Numbered from the stretch's first letter, positions 25,570 through 34,801 are shown. The stretch: 64,000 bases of DNA from JBEKHT01 sp050012135 (GCA_050012135.1 JBEKHT010000008.1:9315-73314), one strand, 5' to 3'. The notes: generated by a model not told the origin, from the letters alone. Translations and numbers: made by a program.

Positions 25570-27081
25570 ATGAACGTTGAACTCAAGGACATCCATAAGA
25601 CATTCGGTGCGGTGCATGCCAACGCGGGCATCAGCATGGACATCCCGGGAGGGACGATCCAGGGCATCCTCGGGGAGAACGGTGCGGGCAAGAGCACCCT
25701 GATGAAGATCTTATCCGGATTTATTCGGGCGGACCAGGGCGAAATCCTGCTCGACGGCCACCCGGTTTCCATTCATTCACCTGCCGATGCCATTCGGAAT
25801 GGGGTGGGCATGCTCCACCAGGATCCGCTGGATTTCCCCCCGTTACGCGTCATCGATAATTTCATCCTGGGCCGATCCGGCGGCCTGCTGCCCGGAGAGG
25901 GCGCAGCCCTGCAGGACTTCAAGAAGCTGGCCGGACAGTTCGGCTTCTCCTTGGACCCGCAGGCTTACGTGGATTCGCTGACCGTCGGGGAACGCCAGCA
26001 GCTGGAGATCCTGCGTTTGATCTGGCTGGGCGCCCGGGTGCTGATCTTTGACGAACCCACCACCGGCATCAGCGCGCAGCAGAAAGTGAAACTCTTCGCA
26101 GCCCTGCGCCTGCTGGCCAAGCAGGGCATGACTGTGTTGTTCGTCTCACACAAGCTGGAGGACGTCGAAGGGCTGTGCGACAGCGTGGTGGTCCTGCGCC
26201 AGGGATACCTGGTTGGCAGCGTCAAACCCCCTTACGACACCCACCAGCTGGTTGAGATGATGTTCGGCAAGGAGGTCACGTTGGGGGCGCGCAGCGCTGG
26301 TTGCGCGGGTGAGGTGGCCTTTTCCCTGCGCAACCTAGCTGTTGAGGATTACCGCCTGCACATTGGCGAGATCAACCTCGACATTTGCCACGGCGAGGTA
26401 ATCGGCCTGGCCGGCATGGAAGGGAGCGGCCAGGCGCTTTTTCTGCGGGCGGTTGCTGGCCTGGTGCGGACGGTCGGCGGGCAGATCCTGCGGGGCGACC
26501 GGGATTTAACCGGCCGCAACTATCATTTCTACAAGCGGGGCGGGGTGGCGTTCTTACCCGCCTCCCGCCTGGAGGAAGGTTTGGTGGCTGGACTGAACCT
26601 GACCGAGCATGTCATTCTGGCGGAAGAGGCCACAGGTTTTTCCATTAATTGGGAAAAGGGCCGCCAGCTGGCGCAGAGCCGCATCACGGAATTCAATATT
26701 CATGGTACGCCGGTCAACACCGTCGAATCGCTGTCGGGGGGTAACCAGCAGCGGACCTTGCTGGCCCTGATGCGGGTCCCGCTCGATCTGATGCTACTGG
26801 AACACCCGACGCGCGGGCTGGACATCGAGTCTACCATTTATATCTGGAATAAGCTCAAGGAACGCTGCCAGCAGGGAACGTCGATCCTGTTTGTTTCTTC
26901 TGACCTGGATGAGATCCTGCAGTACAGTGATCGGGTGCTGGTCTTCTTCAGCGGCCGGGTGACGCCTCCATTGGATGTCTCGACATTAACTACGGAGAAA
27001 CTCGGCGAGTTGATCGGCGGTATGGGCTGGCCGGAATCAAAGAACGAGGCAAGCGTCCATGAAAGAAAACCAGTGGCTTAA
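25570..27081 (+). CDS. ABC transporter ATP-binding protein, double-domain nucleoside/sugar type
   Basis: 503 residues, two ABC domains as in the sugar/nucleoside class. The first has Walker A G-E-N-G-A-G-K-S-T, signature region T-V-G-E-R-Q-Q-L-E-I and Walker B L-I-F-D-E-P-T-T-G. The second has a degenerate Walker A (G-M-E-G-S-G-Q-A-L, no Lys-Ser) but a complete L-S-G-G-N-Q-Q-R signature and L-L-E-H-P-T-R-G-L-D; this asymmetry is normal for the class. It energises the BMP transporter at the membrane. Its 3' end overlaps the first permease by 23 nt. Confidence 0.95.
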   Translation: MNVELKDIHKTFGAVHANAGISMDIPGGTIQGILGENGAGKSTLMKILSGFIRADQGEILLDGHPVSIHSPADAIRNGVGMLHQDPLDFPPLRVIDNFILGRSGGLLPGEGAALQDFKKLAGQFGFSLDPQAYVDSLTVGERQQLEILRLIWLGARVLIFDEPTTGISAQQKVKLFAALRLLAKQGMTVLFVSHKLEDVEGLCDSVVVLRQGYLVGSVKPPYDTHQLVEMMFGKEVTLGARSAGCAGEVAFSLRNLAVEDYRLHIGEINLDICHGEVIGLAGMEGSGQALFLRAVAGLVRTVGGQILRGDRDLTGRNYHFYKRGGVAFLPASRLEEGLVAGLNLTEHVILAEEATGFSINWEKGRQLAQSRITEFNIHGTPVNTVESLSGGNQQRTLLALMRVPLDLMLLEHPTRGLDIESTIYIWNKLKERCQQGTSILFVSSDLDEILQYSDRVLVFFSGRVTPPLDVSTLTTEKLGELIGGMGWPESKNEASVHERKPVA

Positions 27082-28096
27082 GATCGGTTTTCAACTGGCA
27101 GCGATCGTCCTGGCGCTGCTCTTTACTACCCTGGTCCTGTTGATGGCCGGCGCGTCGCCGCTGCAGGCCTACCTGAATGTGCTTGAGGGCATTTTCAGTT
27201 CCACCGCAGACATCACCAATGTCCTGGCCGCCTGGATTCCCCTGCTGCTGACCACCTCCGGTGTGCTGATCACCTTCGCGGCCGGCCTGTGGAATATCGG
27301 CATCGAGGGGCAGATCATGCTCGGAGCGGTCTTCACGACAGGAGCGCTGCGCCTGCTGGAGAACAGTTCGCTGGTCGGAGGATGGATCATCCTGCTCGGT
27401 TTTCTGGCGGGCCTGCTGGGCGGAGCCTTATGGGGGGCGCTGGCAGGCGTGCTGAAGACCTTCGGCGGGGTCAATGAGATTTTTGGCGGGCTGGGGTTGA
27501 ATTTTGTGGCCACCGCCTTCGCGCTCTACCTGATCATTGGCCCGTGGGGGCGGCCGGGAATTGCCTCGACAAGTGGGACCCTGCTCTTTCCGACCAGGCT
27601 CTGGTTGCCAACCCCGACCAACGTGGCACTCAGCCCCTGGGCATTGGTGGTGGGCATCCTGTCGGCCGTGCTGGTCTATTTCCTGTTGCGTGGAACCTAC
27701 TTCGGTCTGCGCCTGAAAGCGGTGGGCAAGAACATGCGGGCAGCCTTTCTGCTGGGGGTCCCGACCTGGCAGTACAGCATGTACGCGTTCCTGCTGTGCG
27801 GCGCCTTCGCCGGCCTGGCGGGCGCGGTTCAGGTCACCGCTGTCTATCACCGCCTCATTCCGACCATTTCAAGTGGGTATGGCTTCCTGGGCTTGTTGGT
27901 GGCCATGCTGATCAACTACCAGGCGATCTGGGCTGCACCCATTGCCCTGTTCTACGCAGCTTTGAACATTGGCGGCATTCAGCTGCCGATCGTGATGAAA
28001 ATGGACTCATCCCTTTCGGGCGTACTGCAGGGGATCCTCGTCCTGTTCGTTTTGATGGTCGAGGGCGCCCGCCAGCGACTGTTTGAGAAACGATAG
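27059..28096 (+). CDS. ABC transporter permease, nucleoside type (first)
   Basis: 345 residues, about nine hydrophobic helices starting at residue 10. Contains A-G-L-W-N-I-G-I-E-G-Q-I-M-L-G, the BPD_transp_2 family core motif, and G-V-N-E-I-F-G-G-L-G-L-N-F. It overlaps the ATPase gene and precedes the second permease by 9 nt. With it, it would form the membrane channel for the BMP-bound ligand. Confidence 0.93.
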   Translation: MKENQWLKIGFQLAAIVLALLFTTLVLLMAGASPLQAYLNVLEGIFSSTADITNVLAAWIPLLLTTSGVLITFAAGLWNIGIEGQIMLGAVFTTGALRLLENSSLVGGWIILLGFLAGLLGGALWGALAGVLKTFGGVNEIFGGLGLNFVATAFALYLIIGPWGRPGIASTSGTLLFPTRLWLPTPTNVALSPWALVVGILSAVLVYFLLRGTYFGLRLKAVGKNMRAAFLLGVPTWQYSMYAFLLCGAFAGLAGAVQVTAVYHRLIPTISSGYGFLGLLVAMLINYQAIWAAPIALFYAALNIGGIQLPIVMKMDSSLSGVLQGILVLFVLMVEGARQRLFEKR

Positions 28097-28105
28097 GTAG
28101 GGACT

Positions 28106-29104
28106 ATGACTTCCATAGGTCTTCTGATTAGTCTGGCAGGAATCCTGTACGGTGCGGCCCCGATCATGTTCGGAGTGATCGGCGAGACGATCACCGAACG
28201 GGCTGGCATCATCAACCTCTCCATGAACGGGACCATCCTGCTCTCGGCCATGGTCGGCTTTGCCGTAGCGTACGGGACCGGCAGCCTCCTCCTTGGCTTC
28301 CTGGCCGGCGCATTGATTGGCGGCCTTGTAGCGCTGGTCGTCGCATTCAGCAGCATCGCCCTCAAGCAGTCCCAGGTGGCGGTGGGCTTCGTGCTGGCCG
28401 TGCTCTGCCTTAATCTTTCGTATTTCCTCGGTCATGCGTATATCAGCAAGAACGGTCCAAGCATGAACATCCTCCCCATCGCAGGGCTGGACAAGATCCC
28501 CATTCTGGGAACGTTATTCTTTAGACAGGATTTGATGACCTACTTCAGTTTTGTGATCATCTTCCTGACCTGGTTTTGGATCTACCGGACCCGCCCGGGG
28601 TTGATGCTGCGCGGGATCGGGGAACGCCCGGCCGCGGCCTATGTGCGCGGGGCGGATGTTAACCGCCTGCGCTACATCTATACCTTCCTGGGTGGGGCGA
28701 TCGCAGGATTGGCGGGCCCGACCTTTTCCCTGGATGTTAAAGCCGGGTGGGCGGGACAGCTTTCCGGTCTGGATGGCTACGGCTGGATCGTCCTTTCGAT
28801 CACCATCTTCGGCGGCTGGAATCCATTCCGAGCGGCCTTCGGAGTGTACCTGTTCTCCTTCCTGCAGTGGCTCGGCCTCGTGCTGCAGCCTGTCTTGCCC
28901 AACATCCCGACCCAGGTGCTGCAGGTGGCACCTTTCCCGCTCATGATCCTGACCCTGCTGCTGGTCAACATTGGGAATGCCGAATGGATCAATCGCATGA
29001 TGGCCACCTTGCCTGAAGGGACCCGGCGGCTGGTAGCCCGCCTTTTGCGGGCTTTGCGCGCCTCGCCGCCGGCCTCGCTGGGCGTTCCCTTCGACAGCGA
29101 ATGA
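28106..29104 (+). CDS. ABC transporter permease, nucleoside type (second)
   Basis: 332 residues, eight to ten membrane helices. Opens with G-A-A-P-I-M-F-G-V-I-G-E-T-I-T-E-R and has G-I-I-N-L-S-M-N-G-T-I-L-L, the second-permease variant of the N-I-G-I/L-E-G motif, plus G-W-I-V-L-S-I-T-I-F-G-G-W-N-P near the end. Last gene of the BMP transporter unit; an imperfect small hairpin at 29112-29130 follows but lacks a T run. Confidence 0.92.
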   Translation: MTSIGLLISLAGILYGAAPIMFGVIGETITERAGIINLSMNGTILLSAMVGFAVAYGTGSLLLGFLAGALIGGLVALVVAFSSIALKQSQVAVGFVLAVLCLNLSYFLGHAYISKNGPSMNILPIAGLDKIPILGTLFFRQDLMTYFSFVIIFLTWFWIYRTRPGLMLRGIGERPAAAYVRGADVNRLRYIYTFLGGAIAGLAGPTFSLDVKAGWAGQLSGLDGYGWIVLSITIFGGWNPFRAAFGVYLFSFLQWLGLVLQPVLPNIPTQVLQVAPFPLMILTLLLVNIGNAEWINRMMATLPEGTRRLVARLLRALRASPPASLGVPFDSE

Positions 29105-29336
29105 CGGATGACCGGACTGCCCGTGTCCGGCTGGCCGAAGAACCCAACAAGCCGTGAATAGAGACCCTGCCGGTTGAGGCCAATGCAGTGCGCGTTCGGC
29201 CGAGGGCGGCTTTGTGCGCTCGCAGCGTCTTTTTCCTGGAAGTGCGGGTCGCCGATCTTGGGCCCCGCAGGCGCGGCGGAGACCCGGCCTGGCCACGACA
29301 AGTGCTCGTGACCATTCCGGTGAAAAGAGGAAACGC

Positions 29337-30590
29337 ATGAACTTCCTGGGTTACCGCTGTTCGAGATGCTCGCGGGAGTACTCGCCGGGAGAAGCAACCT
29401 ACCTCTGTCCCGCCGATGGCGGGAACCTCGATGTGGTACTCGACTACGATAAGCTGCGGACCGGGGTCGATCCACGCGAGCTTGAAACCTCGCCCCAGCG
29501 GTCTTTGTGGAGGTACCAGAGGTTGCTCCCCGTGGAAAACCTGGGCGAAGAGCGCACGCCCATGGGGGCGGTCGGCTGGACTCCCGTCTACGATGAGCCG
29601 GCCCTTGCCAGAGAACTTGGCCTTGGCCAATTGTGGCTGAAGGATGAAGGCCGCAACCCGACGGGCTCTCTCAAAGACAGGGCCAGCGCGGTCGTGCTCG
29701 CTCGCGCGAAAGAGATTGCGGCCAAGGTAGTCGTCACGGCCTCAACCGGGAACGCGGGTGCGGCCCTGGCCGGGTTAGCCGCTGCCTGCGGCCAACGGGC
29801 TGTTATCTTTGCACCAAGGGGTGCGCCCCCGGCCAAGGTCGCGCAGCTTCTGATCTACGGGGCCACCGTCTTGCTGGTGGAGGGGAATTACGACCAGGCC
29901 TTTGACCTCTCCATTGAGACAGCCAACGAATTTGGATGGTATTGCCGCAACACGGGGTATAACCCTTTCACCGTGGAGGGGAAGAAGACCGCCGCCTATG
30001 AAATCTGGGAACAAGTCCTGGAGGCAGGAGCCTCGCCAAAGAGCGGCCTTCCGGTCCCGGCGGTTGTTGTGTCGGTTGGAGATGGAAATATCATCTCCGG
30101 TCTCTACAAGGGGTTCCAGGATCTGCAGGCTCTCGGCTGGCTGGACCGAGTTCCGCGACTGTTCGGGGTTCAGGCGGAGGGCTCTGCCGCCATCGCCAAT
30201 GCCTGGCGGCAGGGGAGCGAGCGGATCGTGCCCGTCGCGGCCAGGACCTTGGCGGACAGCATTTCGGTGGATCTTCCTCGCGATGGCGTGCGCGCCGTGC
30301 GGGCCGTGTCGCAGTCGGGAGGAGCTTGCCTGACGGTGAGCGATGCGGACATCCTGGGGGCTATGGCTGACCTCGGGCGGGTTGGCGTGTTTGCGGAGCC
30401 GGCCGCAGCCGCCGCCCATGCCGGTCTCAAACAAGCCGTTCGCGAGGGCAGGCTGGGACGCGAGGACCGCGTGCTGGTGATCATCACCGGAAGCGGCCTC
30501 AAGGACGTCCGGGCTGCCTCTCAAGCGGTCGGGAAGGCGAAGGTCATCGAGCCCAGGCTCAAGGCGGTGAAAGTGGCACTGGGGCTGTGA
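29337..30590 (+). CDS. thrC: Threonine synthase-like PLP enzyme
   Basis: 417 residues from ATG 29337 (AGAGGAAA upstream). An N-terminal zinc-ribbon-like part (Y-R-C-S-R-C and later Y-L-C-P-A-D-G-G) precedes a fold-type II PLP domain with N-P-T-G-S-L-K-D-R (PLP lysine), A-S-T-G-N-A-G-A-A-L and G-D-G-N-I-I-S-G near the phosphate site. This zinc-ribbon form is typical of threonine synthases, which turn O-phosphohomoserine into threonine. In the E. coli ygeW cluster the PLP gene is YgeX (diaminopropionate ammonia-lyase), so another lyase role is a minor alternative. Confidence 0.82.
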   Translation: MNFLGYRCSRCSREYSPGEATYLCPADGGNLDVVLDYDKLRTGVDPRELETSPQRSLWRYQRLLPVENLGEERTPMGAVGWTPVYDEPALARELGLGQLWLKDEGRNPTGSLKDRASAVVLARAKEIAAKVVVTASTGNAGAALAGLAAACGQRAVIFAPRGAPPAKVAQLLIYGATVLLVEGNYDQAFDLSIETANEFGWYCRNTGYNPFTVEGKKTAAYEIWEQVLEAGASPKSGLPVPAVVVSVGDGNIISGLYKGFQDLQALGWLDRVPRLFGVQAEGSAAIANAWRQGSERIVPVAARTLADSISVDLPRDGVRAVRAVSQSGGACLTVSDADILGAMADLGRVGVFAEPAAAAAHAGLKQAVREGRLGREDRVLVIITGSGLKDVRAASQAVGKAKVIEPRLKAVKVALGL

Positions 30591-30664
30591 TGCGGATCAA
30601 AGTCAGTTCCTGGACCCGACCTCGGTCGCCCGGCTGACCTGTCCGGGGGCGTCAGGACGGGTTG

Positions 30665-30711
30665 AAGAAGGACCGCTCTGCCCGAATCTGGTGGCAGAGC
30701 GGTCCCTTCTT
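30665..30711. terminator. Shared terminator between convergent thrC and the Dpp operon
   Basis: Arms at 30665-30682 and 30693-30711 pair over 18 bp with one bulged C and a 10-nt loop. It sits 75 nt after thrC and 23 nt after the dppC stop on the other strand, so it can end both transcripts. Confidence 0.85.
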
Positions 30712-30733
30712 ATCAAGGCGGCGGCCGAAGGCC

Positions 30734-31675
30734 CTAGACCTTGGCTTCGTATCCCTTCTGAGCCAGGCGTGGATCGAGCGCGTCGCGGAATCCGTCCCCC
30801 AGAAGGTTGAAGGAAAGAACGGTGATCATGATCGCAATTCCTGGGAAGACCACCAGATGGGGGGCATTGAAGACACTGTTGCGCTCCTCGCCCAGCATCA
30901 ACCCCCATTCCGGAGTAGGGGGTTCGGCACCCAAGCCCAGGAAGGAGAGCGCGGCGGCATCCAGAATGGCGGTGGCGATACCCAGGGTCCCTTGGACGAT
31001 GAGGGGCGTGAGCGAGTTGGGCAGGACCCGGGTGAGAAGCAGGCGGCTCGGGGAGGCTCCCAGAGCTCGAGAAGCAACCACGTAATCGAGCTCCTTCACG
31101 GAAAGGACGCTCGCGCGTACCAGCCTGGCATAAATCGGGATCGAAACGACACTAATGGCGATGAGAGCGTTGATCAACCCGGGACCCAGGACGCTGACGA
31201 TGGCCACGGCGAGCAGAAGGCTTGGGAATGCGAGCAGCACATCCATCGAGCGCATGATGACATTGTCGATCCAACCTCCGAGGAATCCTGCGATCGCTCC
31301 CAGGAAGGTGCCGATAATGATGGCAAAGGTGATCGTGGAGAACCCAATTTGCAGCGACAGGCGGGAGCCAAAGATCACGCGTGAAAACAGGTCGCGGCCG
31401 TTGCCATCGATCCCCATCAGATGCTGGGGGGCTGAAGCGGGGCAGCCGAGTAGGTGGATGCAGGGCGGCGTTCTGCGCTGGACGTCTCGCAGCGGGACCA
31501 GGGGATCGTAGGGGGCAATCAGCGGGGCCAGAATCGCGATGGAGGCAAGAAACGCGAGCAGGACCAGGCCCACCTGAGCCGAGCGATGGCGCAACAGGCG
31601 GCGCAGGGTTTGAGCGAACGGCGAGCGCCGGGAGGCGACCGGTTCGGCAGAAAGGATCTCAGTCGCGACGGCCAT
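30734..31675 (-). CDS. Peptide/nickel-type ABC transporter permease, DppC-like
   Basis: 313 residues with an N-terminal cytoplasmic segment, a first helix near 35-58 and five more helices. Contains D-G-N-G-R-D-L-F-S-R-V-I-F-G-S-R, the OppC/DppC opening, and the EAA loop around A-S-R-A-L-G-A-S-P-S-R-L-L-L. Last gene of the operon; it starts 17 nt after dppB. No ATPase gene follows, only the terminator. Confidence 0.93.
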   Translation of the reverse strand: MAVATEILSAEPVASRRSPFAQTLRRLLRHRSAQVGLVLLAFLASIAILAPLIAPYDPLVPLRDVQRRTPPCIHLLGCPASAPQHLMGIDGNGRDLFSRVIFGSRLSLQIGFSTITFAIIIGTFLGAIAGFLGGWIDNVIMRSMDVLLAFPSLLLAVAIVSVLGPGLINALIAISVVSIPIYARLVRASVLSVKELDYVVASRALGASPSRLLLTRVLPNSLTPLIVQGTLGIATAILDAAALSFLGLGAEPPTPEWGLMLGEERNSVFNAPHLVVFPGIAIMITVLSFNLLGDGFRDALDPRLAQKGYEAKV

Positions 31676-31692
31676 CGGTCACAACCAAGGCA

Positions 31693-32769
31693 CTACTGGG
31701 GGCGAATTCGCGGATCCAGGTAGGCATAGGAAAGGTCAACGATGAGATTCACGCTAACATAGATGAGTGCGACCACCAGGGTAAACGCCTGCACGATAGG
31801 ATAGTCTCGCCCCAGAATGGCCGTGACGATGGCCGTGCCCATCCCCGGTAGCGCGAACACCGTCTCGGTGAGCACCGCCCCGGACAGCAGCCCTCCAACT
31901 TCCAATCCCACAATTGTGACAATCGGGATCAAGGCGTTCCGCATGGCGTGACGCACCAGTACCAGGCGCTCAACGAGCCCCTTGGCGCGAGCCGTACGGA
32001 TGTAATCTTGGCCAAGGATCTCGAGCAGGCTGGAGCGGGTCATGCGGGCAATAATCGCCAGGGGAATGGTTCCGACCGCAACCGAGGGGAGGATCAGATG
32101 CCAGACAGCATCTTTCAAGACCGGGAGGTCTCCAATCAGGAGGCTGTGCAAGATCACCGAATTGGATACCAGTGAGAGCAGAAAGGTGGGCAGGCCGGGG
32201 AGGGACTGGAAATGCCACGCCTCCGCCAGCGGGGTCAGGCTGATCCCAGAGGTCATCCGTCCGGAAGGGGGGATCCAAAAGGGGGTTCCTTTGAGGGTCA
32301 GGGCGAACACGTAGGCCAGCATGAGACCCAGCCAGAAAACGGGCATCGATACTCCGATATTGGCCAGAATCATGGTGGCGACATCCACCATGCTGTTTTG
32401 GCGGATGGCTGAGACGACCCCGAAAAGGACACCAAAGGTTGCGGCAAAGATGATTGCGCCGAAGGTCAACTCCATGGTCATTGGAAGCCGTTCGGCCAGG
32501 ACATCAACCACCGGACGCCCGTCCTTGATCGAGGTGCCCAAATTGCCCTGGGCGATGTTTCCGACATATCGCAAGAACTGAACCGGGATGGGGTCGTTCA
32601 GCCCGAGGCGCTGGCGAAAACCGGCGCACGCTTCCGGGGTGGCCCTTTCACCCAGCATGACAACGCAGGGATCCCCGGGAATGGCATGGACGATCGCGAA
32701 GGTGACCAGCAGGATCCCGAGCAGGACGGGAATGAGGAGGACGATTCGGCGGACGAGGAGTTGGATCAT
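31693..32769 (-). CDS. Peptide/nickel-type ABC transporter permease, DppB-like
   Basis: 358 residues, six predicted helices. The start R-R-I-V-L-L-I-P-V-L-L-G-I and the P-G-D-P segment with L-G-L-N-D-P-I-P-V-Q-F are typical DppB/OppB signs, and Y-I-R-T-A-R-A-K-G-L is the EAA coupling helix that docks on the ATPase. It pairs with DppC. Upstream lies the binding protein, separated by a strong hairpin. Confidence 0.94.
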   Translation of the reverse strand: MIQLLVRRIVLLIPVLLGILLVTFAIVHAIPGDPCVVMLGERATPEACAGFRQRLGLNDPIPVQFLRYVGNIAQGNLGTSIKDGRPVVDVLAERLPMTMELTFGAIIFAATFGVLFGVVSAIRQNSMVDVATMILANIGVSMPVFWLGLMLAYVFALTLKGTPFWIPPSGRMTSGISLTPLAEAWHFQSLPGLPTFLLSLVSNSVILHSLLIGDLPVLKDAVWHLILPSVAVGTIPLAIIARMTRSSLLEILGQDYIRTARAKGLVERLVLVRHAMRNALIPIVTIVGLEVGGLLSGAVLTETVFALPGMGTAIVTAILGRDYPIVQAFTLVVALIYVSVNLIVDLSYAYLDPRIRPQ

Positions 32770-32798
32770 GGGGATGGGCGAAGCGCGCCCGGATGAAG

Positions 32799-32827
32799 GA
32801 GGGGCACGGCACGGCGCCGTGCCCCTC
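32799..32827 (-). terminator. Intercistronic hairpin between binding protein and permease genes
   Basis: Perfect 12-bp GC-rich stem (32799-32810 with 32816-32827) and 5-nt loop, located 20 nt after the binding-protein stop on the minus strand, without a T run. It likely stabilises or attenuates the operon mRNA, as the hairpin at 25313 does in the BMP operon. Confidence 0.65.
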
Positions 32828-32847
32828 TCATTGGGACCGAAAGCACT

Positions 32848-34575
32848 CTACTTCTTGGCGTTCAGGAAGGCACCGAAGAAAGCGCCGAAGTAGCTGAAGT
32901 CACCGGTGCGGCCCTTGTGATTCGGGCTGGAGGCGTCCCACTGCGAGGCGTAGGTAGCCACAACGTCGTTGGCACTCAGGACGTCGCCGTTGCTGAACTT
33001 CACGCCTGGGCGCAGGTGGAAGGTCCACTGGCTGGCGTCGGAATTGGCCTCATACGTTTGCGCCAGGCCGGGCTGAATGGCCACCCCGCCGAGCTGGTAG
33101 GAGAGCAGCGTATCGTAGAGCTGCAGGCAAGCCCGCAAGGATTCGCCGTCGGTTTCGTCGGAGCACCAGATCGCGCCCGGCTCGCCGTTTTGCATGAAGA
33201 CCAGCTGGTCGGTCCCGTTGCTCATCACCGCGAAGTACTCATCGCTGAGGGGGCTGGCGAATGCGCCCTGGACGCTGGCCTTGTAGGCGACCGCGGAAGC
33301 GCCGTGGGCCACCGGGATCATCGGGACGTGCTGCTTGATCAGCGTGTTGACCTGGTCGTAATCCTTCTGGCGCTGGGCCGGGTCGGAGACCTGCCCACCG
33401 GCGTGAATCGCGGAGACCAGATCACTGAACGGCGTGCCAAACTGGAGGTTGGCCGCATTCGCGAAGTGGTAGTCGTAGAAGTCTGTGGAATCCGGGTAGT
33501 CGACGCTCCATCCGAGCATGTAGAAGGGCTTCTGGCCTTTGGAGGTGGCATCGAGGAAGGCCGTTGACTCCATCACGTCCAGCTTGACATTGACCCCGAT
33601 TTGCTTCAGCTCGGCCTGAATCTCCTGGGCAACCTTGCCGGGCAGGGGCAGATAGCCGCGCACAACGTCACGATAGGAGAGCGTGGTGGAGAACCCATTC
33701 GGATATCCTGCCGCCGCCAGGAGTTTCTTGGCTCCCGCGGGGTCATACGGGTACCAGCTGAAGCCGGCGGTGAACCCTGGTTCCAGGGAAGGGGGCACGA
33801 ACTGCTCGGCCACGAGCGATCCCGCCGGATAGAAGGTATCGACAATGTGCTTGCGGTCGATCGCCATGGCGATGGCCTGGCGAACCTGCTCATTGTCAAA
33901 AGGCTTCATCGTGTCCTGGAACCCGATGTAGAAGATGTTGATCGCAGGGCGCGGATAAAGCTTGAGGGTTGTGTCGGACTGAATCTTGGCGAAGTCATCA
34001 GGGGACGGGTTGTCAATACCATCCGCAGTGCCCGCCTGGAGTTCCAGCAGGCGCTGGGCGGCCTCGGTCGACCAGCGCAGGATCACCGTCTTGGCCAAAG
34101 GAGGCGTCCCCCAGTAGTTGGGGTTGGCAACATAGGTGATGTGGTCGCCGTGCACCCATTCCTTGAGCATGTAGGGGCCCGTGCCATTGGGGTTAACGCT
34201 CATCTTCACCGAGTCGCCCCCATTGGCATCCAGGTAGCTCTTGCTTTGAATCGCAAATACATTGAAAGCCACCTTCGAGGCGAAGGCAGGATCGGGGTGG
34301 CAGAGGGTAAACTGCACCGTATTCGCGTCCAGGGCCGCAATCGACTTAAATTCAGCTGGGTTGTCCGAAGTGCCGTAGTTGCAGTCCGGCGCCGAGACCA
34401 CCATCGGCTGGAAGGCGGGAGCCGCGGTCGGCGCCGGGGCTGCGGTGGGCGGAACGGCGGTGGGTTGCGGAGGTACGCTCGGAACGGGCGCGGGCGTTGC
34501 CGCCGGCGCGCAAGCCGCGAGGATCAGGCTCGTCAGGACCACAGCGCTCAATATGAACTGCAGATTGCGTTTCAT
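32848..34575 (-). CDS. Peptide ABC transporter substrate-binding lipoprotein, apparently circularly permuted SBP_bac_5
   Basis: 575 residues. A lipoprotein signal ends L-A-A-C (Cys22), then a Pro/Thr/Ala linker to about 56. Residues 75-450 follow the usual family order from its middle onward: A-L-D-A-N-T-V-Q-F-T-L, N-P-N-G-T-G-P-Y, N-P-N-Y-W-G, V-R-Q-A-I-A-M-A-I-D, L-G-W-S-V-D-Y-P-D and A-S-P-L-S-D-E-Y, normally the C-terminus. Residues 455-572 then hold what normally forms the N-terminus: G-E-P-G-A, L-Y-D-T-L-L-S-Y, Q-P-G-L-A-Q-T-Y-E, W-T-F-H-L-R-P-G-V-K-F and A-N-D-V-V-A. So the two blocks are swapped while all parts are present. It should bind a peptide-like ligand outside the membrane. 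AGGAGGAGAG precedes ATG 34575. Confidence 0.85.
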   Translation of the reverse strand: MKRNLQFILSAVVLTSLILAACAPAATPAPVPSVPPQPTAVPPTAAPAPTAAPAFQPMVVSAPDCNYGTSDNPAEFKSIAALDANTVQFTLCHPDPAFASKVAFNVFAIQSKSYLDANGGDSVKMSVNPNGTGPYMLKEWVHGDHITYVANPNYWGTPPLAKTVILRWSTEAAQRLLELQAGTADGIDNPSPDDFAKIQSDTTLKLYPRPAINIFYIGFQDTMKPFDNEQVRQAIAMAIDRKHIVDTFYPAGSLVAEQFVPPSLEPGFTAGFSWYPYDPAGAKKLLAAAGYPNGFSTTLSYRDVVRGYLPLPGKVAQEIQAELKQIGVNVKLDVMESTAFLDATSKGQKPFYMLGWSVDYPDSTDFYDYHFANAANLQFGTPFSDLVSAIHAGGQVSDPAQRQKDYDQVNTLIKQHVPMIPVAHGASAVAYKASVQGAFASPLSDEYFAVMSNGTDQLVFMQNGEPGAIWCSDETDGESLRACLQLYDTLLSYQLGGVAIQPGLAQTYEANSDASQWTFHLRPGVKFSNGDVLSANDVVATYASQWDASSPNHKGRTGDFSYFGAFFGAFLNAKK

Positions 34576-34773
34576 GTGCTCTCTCCTCCTGATTGGGCTA
34601 AGATGCCAAACTGGGGAACAGTCAACGGGCCTTGGCGATACGCCTCACCTCCTCCCAACAACTGAGCGTTGAATAGGGCCAGATAACAAAAACAGGTCCT
34701 TCACCGCATTTCCGCGGGTGGATCGGGCCCATGTGATCCGCTGAACAGAAGACCCATTAGGGGTTTGGAGATG

Positions 34774-34801
34774 AGTATACACCCCTCGGGGTCGTTGTCA
34801 A
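34774..34801 (-). promoter_or_regulatory. Sigma70-type promoter of the Dpp-like operon
   Basis: On the minus strand TTGACA (34801-34796), a 16-nt spacer and TATACT (34779-34774) form a strong promoter. The -35 box overlaps the stop codon of the upstream membrane-protein gene. The predicted leader is about 190 nt before ATG 34575; I recognise no riboswitch in it. Confidence 0.75.

Noticed and set aside
26400..26450. Loss of function of the nucleoside ABC ATPase because the second Walker A is degenerate
   Set aside because: Asymmetric nucleotide sites are usual in this double-domain class and the first site and both signatures are intact.
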